Shown here piece after piece: positions 60,499 to 64,000 of a stretch of DNA of 64,000 nucleotides. Below the pieces are notes generated by a model, which did not search any database, had not been told where the DNA came from, and was given only the letters and a program-made list of their open reading frames with translations. Positions within the stretch are counted from its first letter, which is position 1, and each line of letters starts with the position of its first letter. The stretch lies in assembly GCF_009498035.1 (NCBI RefSeq), contig NZ_CP034550.1, positions 8,618,001-8,682,000 of the forward strand. Reading direction: 5' to 3'. A program made the translations under genes and the position numbers. The DNA comes from Saccharothrix syringae (lineage in GTDB: Bacteria > Actinomycetota > Actinomycetes > Mycobacteriales > Pseudonocardiaceae).

Positions 60499-61101
60499 TC
60501 AGGGCGTGCCGGGCACAGGGCCGACCACCAAGTTTAGCAAGCTCGTGGCGGCGGACCCGACGTCGTGGTTCACCACGACGTCGTCGAACTCGGGTTCGGC
60601 CGCCAGCTCCTCGCGGGCGATCTCCAGCCGGCGGGCCACCACGGCGGGGTCCTCGGTGCCGCGGCCGGTCAGCCTGCCGACCAGGTCGTCCCACGAGGGC
60701 GGGGCCAGCATGACCAGCCGGGCCCCGGGCATCGCGGCCCGGACCTGGCGCGCGCCCTGCAGCTCGATCTCCAGCAGGGACGGCTTGCCGGACGCCAGCG
60801 CGCGCTCGACCGGCGCCCTGGGCGTGCCGTAGCAGTTGCCCGCGAACTCGGCGTGCTCCAGCAGCTCGCCGTCGTCGACCATGCGGCGGAACTCCGCCGC
60901 GTCGACGAAGTGGTAGTGCACCCCGTCGACCTCGCCCGGCCTCGGCCTGCGGGTGGTCACCGAGACGCTGAAGTGGATGTCCGGTCCCCTGCGGCGCAGC
61001 TCGGCGAGCACGCTGGACTTGCCGACGCCCGAGGGCCCGGACAGGACGGTGAGGCGGGGGCGGGCGCGCACGCCCTCCCCCGCCCCGGTGCCATCACTCA
61101 C
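60499..61101 (-). CDS. gmk: guanylate kinase
   Basis: The 200-residue protein has the P-loop [16 protein letters not shown] and the GMP-binding [20 protein letters not shown]. It phosphorylates GMP to GDP. The start overlaps the mihF stop by 4 bases. N-terminal 15 residues are variable. Confidence 0.96.
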   Translation of the reverse strand: MSDGTGAGEGVRARPRLTVLSGPSGVGKSSVLAELRRRGPDIHFSVSVTTRRPRPGEVDGVHYHFVDAAEFRRMVDDGELLEHAEFAGNCYGTPRAPVERALASGKPSLLEIELQGARQVRAAMPGARLVMLAPPSWDDLVGRLTGRGTEDPAVVARRLEIAREELAAEPEFDDVVVNHDVGSAATSLLNLVVGPVPGTP

Positions 61102-61415
61102 TCGCCGCTGAACTCGGTGAGCAGCGCCTTGCGCTGCCGCTCACCGAGGCCGCGCAGCCGACGGCTCGGCGCGATCTCCAGGCGCTCCATGATCTGCTGC
61201 GCGCGAACCTTGCCGACGCCCGGAAGGGCTTCGAGCAGCGCGGACACCTTCATCTTGCCAAGGACCTCGTCGCTCTCGGCGGCCTTCAGCACGTCCGTCA
61301 GGGTCGTGCCGCCACGCTTGAGGCGCTCCTTGAGCTCAGCCCGAGCGCGACGAGCGGCAGCAGCCTTCTCCAGCGCTGCGGCCCGCTGCTCCTCGGTAAG
61401 CTGGGGAAGGGCCAC
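61098..61415 (-). CDS. mihF: actinobacterial integration host factor
   Basis: The 105-residue protein has [40 protein letters not shown] and [14 protein letters not shown], the mIHF/sIHF core with its helix-two-turn-helix. It is a nucleoid-associated protein unrelated to the proteobacterial IHF. The GTG start has GGAGGA 4 bases upstream. A predicted promoter lies 50-75 bases upstream. Confidence 0.96.
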   Translation of the reverse strand: MALPQLTEEQRAAALEKAAAARRARAELKERLKRGGTTLTDVLKAAESDEVLGKMKVSALLEALPGVGKVRAQQIMERLEIAPSRRLRGLGERQRKALLTEFSGE

Positions 61416-61461
61416 GATTTCCTCCGTGGTGTGGGAATTTCAATTCTGGATCGGTGCCGCG

Positions 61462-61491
61462 ACCGTACCGAGCGCAATTGCCTGGGTACAA
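61462..61491 (-). promoter_or_regulatory. candidate mihF promoter
   Basis: On the minus strand TTGTAC (61486-61491) and TACGGT (61462-61467) are separated by 18 bases, about 50 bases before the mihF GTG. Nothing else was recognised in the 300-base space 61416-61715. Confidence 0.4.
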
Positions 61492-61715
61492 CGTGGGTCC
61501 CAGTCAGGTGAATCTTTCAGCGCTGGTGTGGTGCGGCGGGTGGTAGTAGTACCAACACCCTCCAACAGGTCCATCACCGCCACCGGTAACGCCCTGCGCA
61601 CGCCGTGTGTGGTATGCGCTCGATGGGGGATGGACCCGTCGGTGGACTGGACCGTACCAGGCACCGTTTGCGCAGGTGAGCGGACCACGCGAAGCGTGTC
61701 GTGATTTGATCGCGA

Positions 61716-62534
61716 TCACATCTCCAGAGCGCGCCGCACGGCGTCCGCCGCGGACCGCAGGGATGCGGTCCCCGGACCGTGCCGCAGCACGTCCCGGGAG
61801 GACGTCGGGAGCACCCCGCGCAGGTCCGCGCCGAACAGCTCGCGCAGGTCCTCGACCGTCCCGCCCTGGGCCCCGAAACCGGGCGCCAGGACGGGTCCGT
61901 GCAGGTCAGACAGGTCGAGGTCGAGCCGGCCGACGGTCGCGCCGACGACCAGGCCGACGTCGCCGAGGGGGTCGGCGCCGGCGTTCGCGCGGGCCGCCTC
62001 GTCGACGATCGACTGCGCCACCGAGCGCCCGTCGGGACCCGTCGCGCGCTGCACCGAGGATCCCTCGGGATTCGAAGTCAACGCGAGTGCGAATATTCCG
62101 CGACCGCTCGCGGCGGCCGCTTCCAGGGCGGGCCGCAGCGAGCCGAACCCGAGGTACGGCGACACGGTGACCGCGTCGCCGGCCAGGGGCGAGCCCTCGG
62201 TGAGGTAGGCCGCGGCGTAGGCGGCCATGGTCGAGCCGATGTCGCCGCGCTTGGCGTCCACCAGGACCAGCGTGCCGGTGCCCCGGAGGTCGGAAATGAC
62301 CCTTTCCAGGACCGCCACGCCTTTCGAACCGTGCGCCTCGAAGAACGCCGACTGCGGTTTCACCACCGCCACCCGGCCCCCGAACGCCTCGACGCAGGTG
62401 AGCGCGAAGCGCTCCAGCCCGGAGGCGTCCTGGGGCAGGCCCCAGGACGCCAGCAGGCCGGGGTGGGGGTCGATGCCGACGCACAGCGGCCCGTGCTCGG
62501 CCACGGCCGCGGCCAGGCGCTGCCCGAACCTCAC
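61716..62534 (-). CDS. pyrF: orotidine-5'-phosphate decarboxylase, type 2
   Basis: The 272-residue protein has [17 protein letters not shown] and the catalytic [22 protein letters not shown]. It makes UMP from OMP. The GTG overlaps the carB stop (GTGA), so it is the last gene of the pyrimidine operon. The mihF operon lies 300 bases away downstream, on the same strand. Confidence 0.96.
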   Translation of the reverse strand: MRFGQRLAAAVAEHGPLCVGIDPHPGLLASWGLPQDASGLERFALTCVEAFGGRVAVVKPQSAFFEAHGSKGVAVLERVISDLRGTGTLVLVDAKRGDIGSTMAAYAAAYLTEGSPLAGDAVTVSPYLGFGSLRPALEAAAASGRGIFALALTSNPEGSSVQRATGPDGRSVAQSIVDEAARANAGADPLGDVGLVVGATVGRLDLDLSDLHGPVLAPGFGAQGGTVEDLRELFGADLRGVLPTSSRDVLRHGPGTASLRSAADAVRRALEM

Positions 62535-64000
62535 CGCTCACCCCGCAGGGCCGCCTGGAGGGCCTGGAGGGGCCGCACGCCGATGTCGCCGCGGATGGCG
62601 GCCTCGATGCCGTGCACGGCCGCCGCCGCGCCCTGGATGGTGGTGACGCACGGGATGTCCTTGGCCACCGCCGCGGTGCGGATCTCGTAGCCGTCCACCC
62701 TCGGCCCGTTGTTGCCGTACGGGGTGTTGATGATCAGGTCCACGGTGCCGTCGAGGATCGCGTCGACCACGTTCTGCTCGCCCTCGAAGTGCTTGCGGAC
62801 CACCGTGCACGGGATGCCGTTGCGGCGCAGCACCTCGGCCGTGCCGCTGGTGGCCAGCACCTCGAAGCCCAGGTCGGCGAGCCGCTTGACCGGGAAGATC
62901 ATGGCCCGCTTGTCCCGGTTGGCCACCGACACGAACACCCGGCCCGAGGTGGGCAGGGAGCCGTAGGAGGCGGTCTGGGACTTGGCGAACGCGGTGCCGA
63001 ACGACACGTCGATGCCCATGACCTCGCCGGTGGACTTCATCTCCGGCCCGAGCAGCGAGTCCACGCCCTTGCCCTCCGGCGTGCGGAACCGGTGGAACGG
63101 CAGCACGGCCTCCTTGACCGCCACGGGGGCGTGCGGGGGCAGCACGGCGCCGTCGCCGGTGGCGGGCAGCAGGCCCTCGGCGCGCAGCTGGGCGATCGTG
63201 GTGCCGAGCATGACCCGGGCGGCGGCCTTGGCCAGCGGCACCGCGGTCGCCTTGGACACGAACGGCACGGTCCGCGAGGCCCGCGGGTTGGCCTCCAGCA
63301 CGTAGAGCACGTCGTCCTTGAGCGCGTACTGGACGTTGATCAGGCCGCGCACCCCGATGCCGCGGGCGATGGCCAGCGTGGAGCGGCGGACGTTCTCCAC
63401 GTCGGTCTCGCCCAGGGTGATGGGCGGCAGCGCGCACGCCGAGTCGCCGGAGTGCACGCCGGCCTCCTCGATGTGCTCCATCACGCCGCCGACGAAGACC
63501 TCCTCGCCGTCGAACAGGGCGTCCACGTCGATCTCGATGGCGTCGTCGAGGAACCGGTCGACCAGCACCGGGTGCTCGGGGCTGACCTCGGTGGCGCGCT
63601 GGATGTAGCCGCCCAGCGACTCCTCGTCGTAGACGATCTCCATGCCGCGGCCGCCGAGCACGTACGACGGGCGCACCAGCACCGGGTAGCCGATCTCGTC
63701 GGCGATGGCCTTGGCCTGCGCGAACGAGGTGGCGGTGCCGTACTTCGGGGCGGGCAGGCCCGCGTCGGTGAGCACCTGGCCGAACGCGCCGCGGTCCTCG
63801 GCGAGGTGGATGGCGTGCGGCGGGGTGCCCACGACCGGCACGCCCGCGTCGGCCAGCCGCCGCGCCAGGCCCAGCGGGGTCTGGCCGCCGAGCTGCACGA
63901 TCACCCCGGCCACGGTGCCCGAGCGCCGCTCGGAGTGCACGACCTCCAGCACGTCCTCGAAGGTCAGCGGCTCGAAGTAGAGCCGGTCGGAGGTGTCGTA
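62531..64000 (-). CDS. carB: carbamoyl-phosphate synthase large chain, C-terminal part (runs off the window)
   Basis: The reading frame is open to the window edge and gives 489 residues of the C-terminal half. The partial sequence has [20 protein letters not shown], a second ATP-grasp domain ([36 protein letters not shown]) and the C-terminal regulatory MGS-like domain ([19 protein letters not shown]). It makes carbamoyl phosphate for pyrimidines and arginine. The rest of the gene is outside the window. Confidence 0.96.
   Translation of the reverse strand, partial: YDTSDRLYFEPLTFEDVLEVVHSERRSGTVAGVIVQLGGQTPLGLARRLADAGVPVVGTPPHAIHLAEDRGAFGQVLTDAGLPAPKYGTATSFAQAKAIADEIGYPVLVRPSYVLGGRGMEIVYDEESLGGYIQRATEVSPEHPVLVDRFLDDAIEIDVDALFDGEEVFVGGVMEHIEEAGVHSGDSACALPPITLGETDVENVRRSTLAIARGIGVRGLINVQYALKDDVLYVLEANPRASRTVPFVSKATAVPLAKAAARVMLGTTIAQLRAEGLLPATGDGAVLPPHAPVAVKEAVLPFHRFRTPEGKGVDSLLGPEMKSTGEVMGIDVSFGTAFAKSQTASYGSLPTSGRVFVSVANRDKRAMIFPVKRLADLGFEVLATSGTAEVLRRNGIPCTVVRKHFEGEQNVVDAILDGTVDLIINTPYGNNGPRVDGYEIRTAAVAKDIPCVTTIQGAAAAVHGIEAAIRGDIGVRPLQALQAALRGER

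Overview
The window is a high-G+C actinobacterial chromosome segment. RbpA, WhiA, the actinobacterial integration host factor MihF, OpcA and a PriA without intact helicase motifs all point to Actinomycetia. The overall look (acyltransferase-SGNH protein, WYL and XRE regulators, many GTG starts, proline-, threonine- and alanine-rich proteins) suggests a filamentous member of the Pseudonocardiales. This placement is inferred from the genes; no 16S gene is present.

The backbone follows a gene order I know from Mycobacterium tuberculosis (roughly the carB to qor interval). Read from the right end it is: carB-pyrF, mihF-gmk-rpoZ-coaBC-metK, priA, def-fmt-rsmB, rpe-ribD-ribE-ribBA-ribH-PH protein, uvrC-rapZ-yvcK-whiA, gap-pgk-tpiA-secG, then the divergent block tkt-tal-pgi-zwf-opcA-pgl, ctaB and qor. 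These genes supply pyrimidine, purine, CoA, SAM and riboflavin synthesis, translation maturation, nucleotide excision repair, lower glycolysis and almost the whole pentose phosphate pathway. Many neighbours overlap by 4 bases (GTGA or ATGA), so translation is probably coupled.

Accessory DNA sits between these blocks. Region 1072-4297 has a secreted FKBP and a three-gene cassette of unknown role (two-TM protein, cupin, HD hydrolase). Region 14215-18439 has an orphan histidine kinase, a decayed stretch with a Ser/Thr kinase relic, and a divergent pair of exported Ig-like membrane proteins. Region 22673-24751 is an acyltransferase. Region 30010-36711 has two Rieske lipoproteins, an XRE regulator with a SLOG partner, a WYL regulator and a Tat-exported M28 peptidase. 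Region 41731-46160 has an SDR pseudoenzyme, a giant LuxR ATPase and a flavoprotein. Region 49366-53747 has a tiny repeat protein, an ECF sigma factor with a membrane partner, and gamma-glutamyltransferase. Region 56900-57545 is a frameshifted phospholipase C relic.

The most unusual feature is a family of non-coding arrays with an exact 22-base period and a core close to NGACACGCGG. They occur at 22448-22557, 29812-29997 and 36842-37012. The last two bracket the accessory island 30010-36711, and the last contains a forward arm facing an inverted arm. Several other G-rich minisatellites (15, 17 and 20 base periods) lie in other gene-free stretches, and 15-base units also occur inside the LuxR gene.
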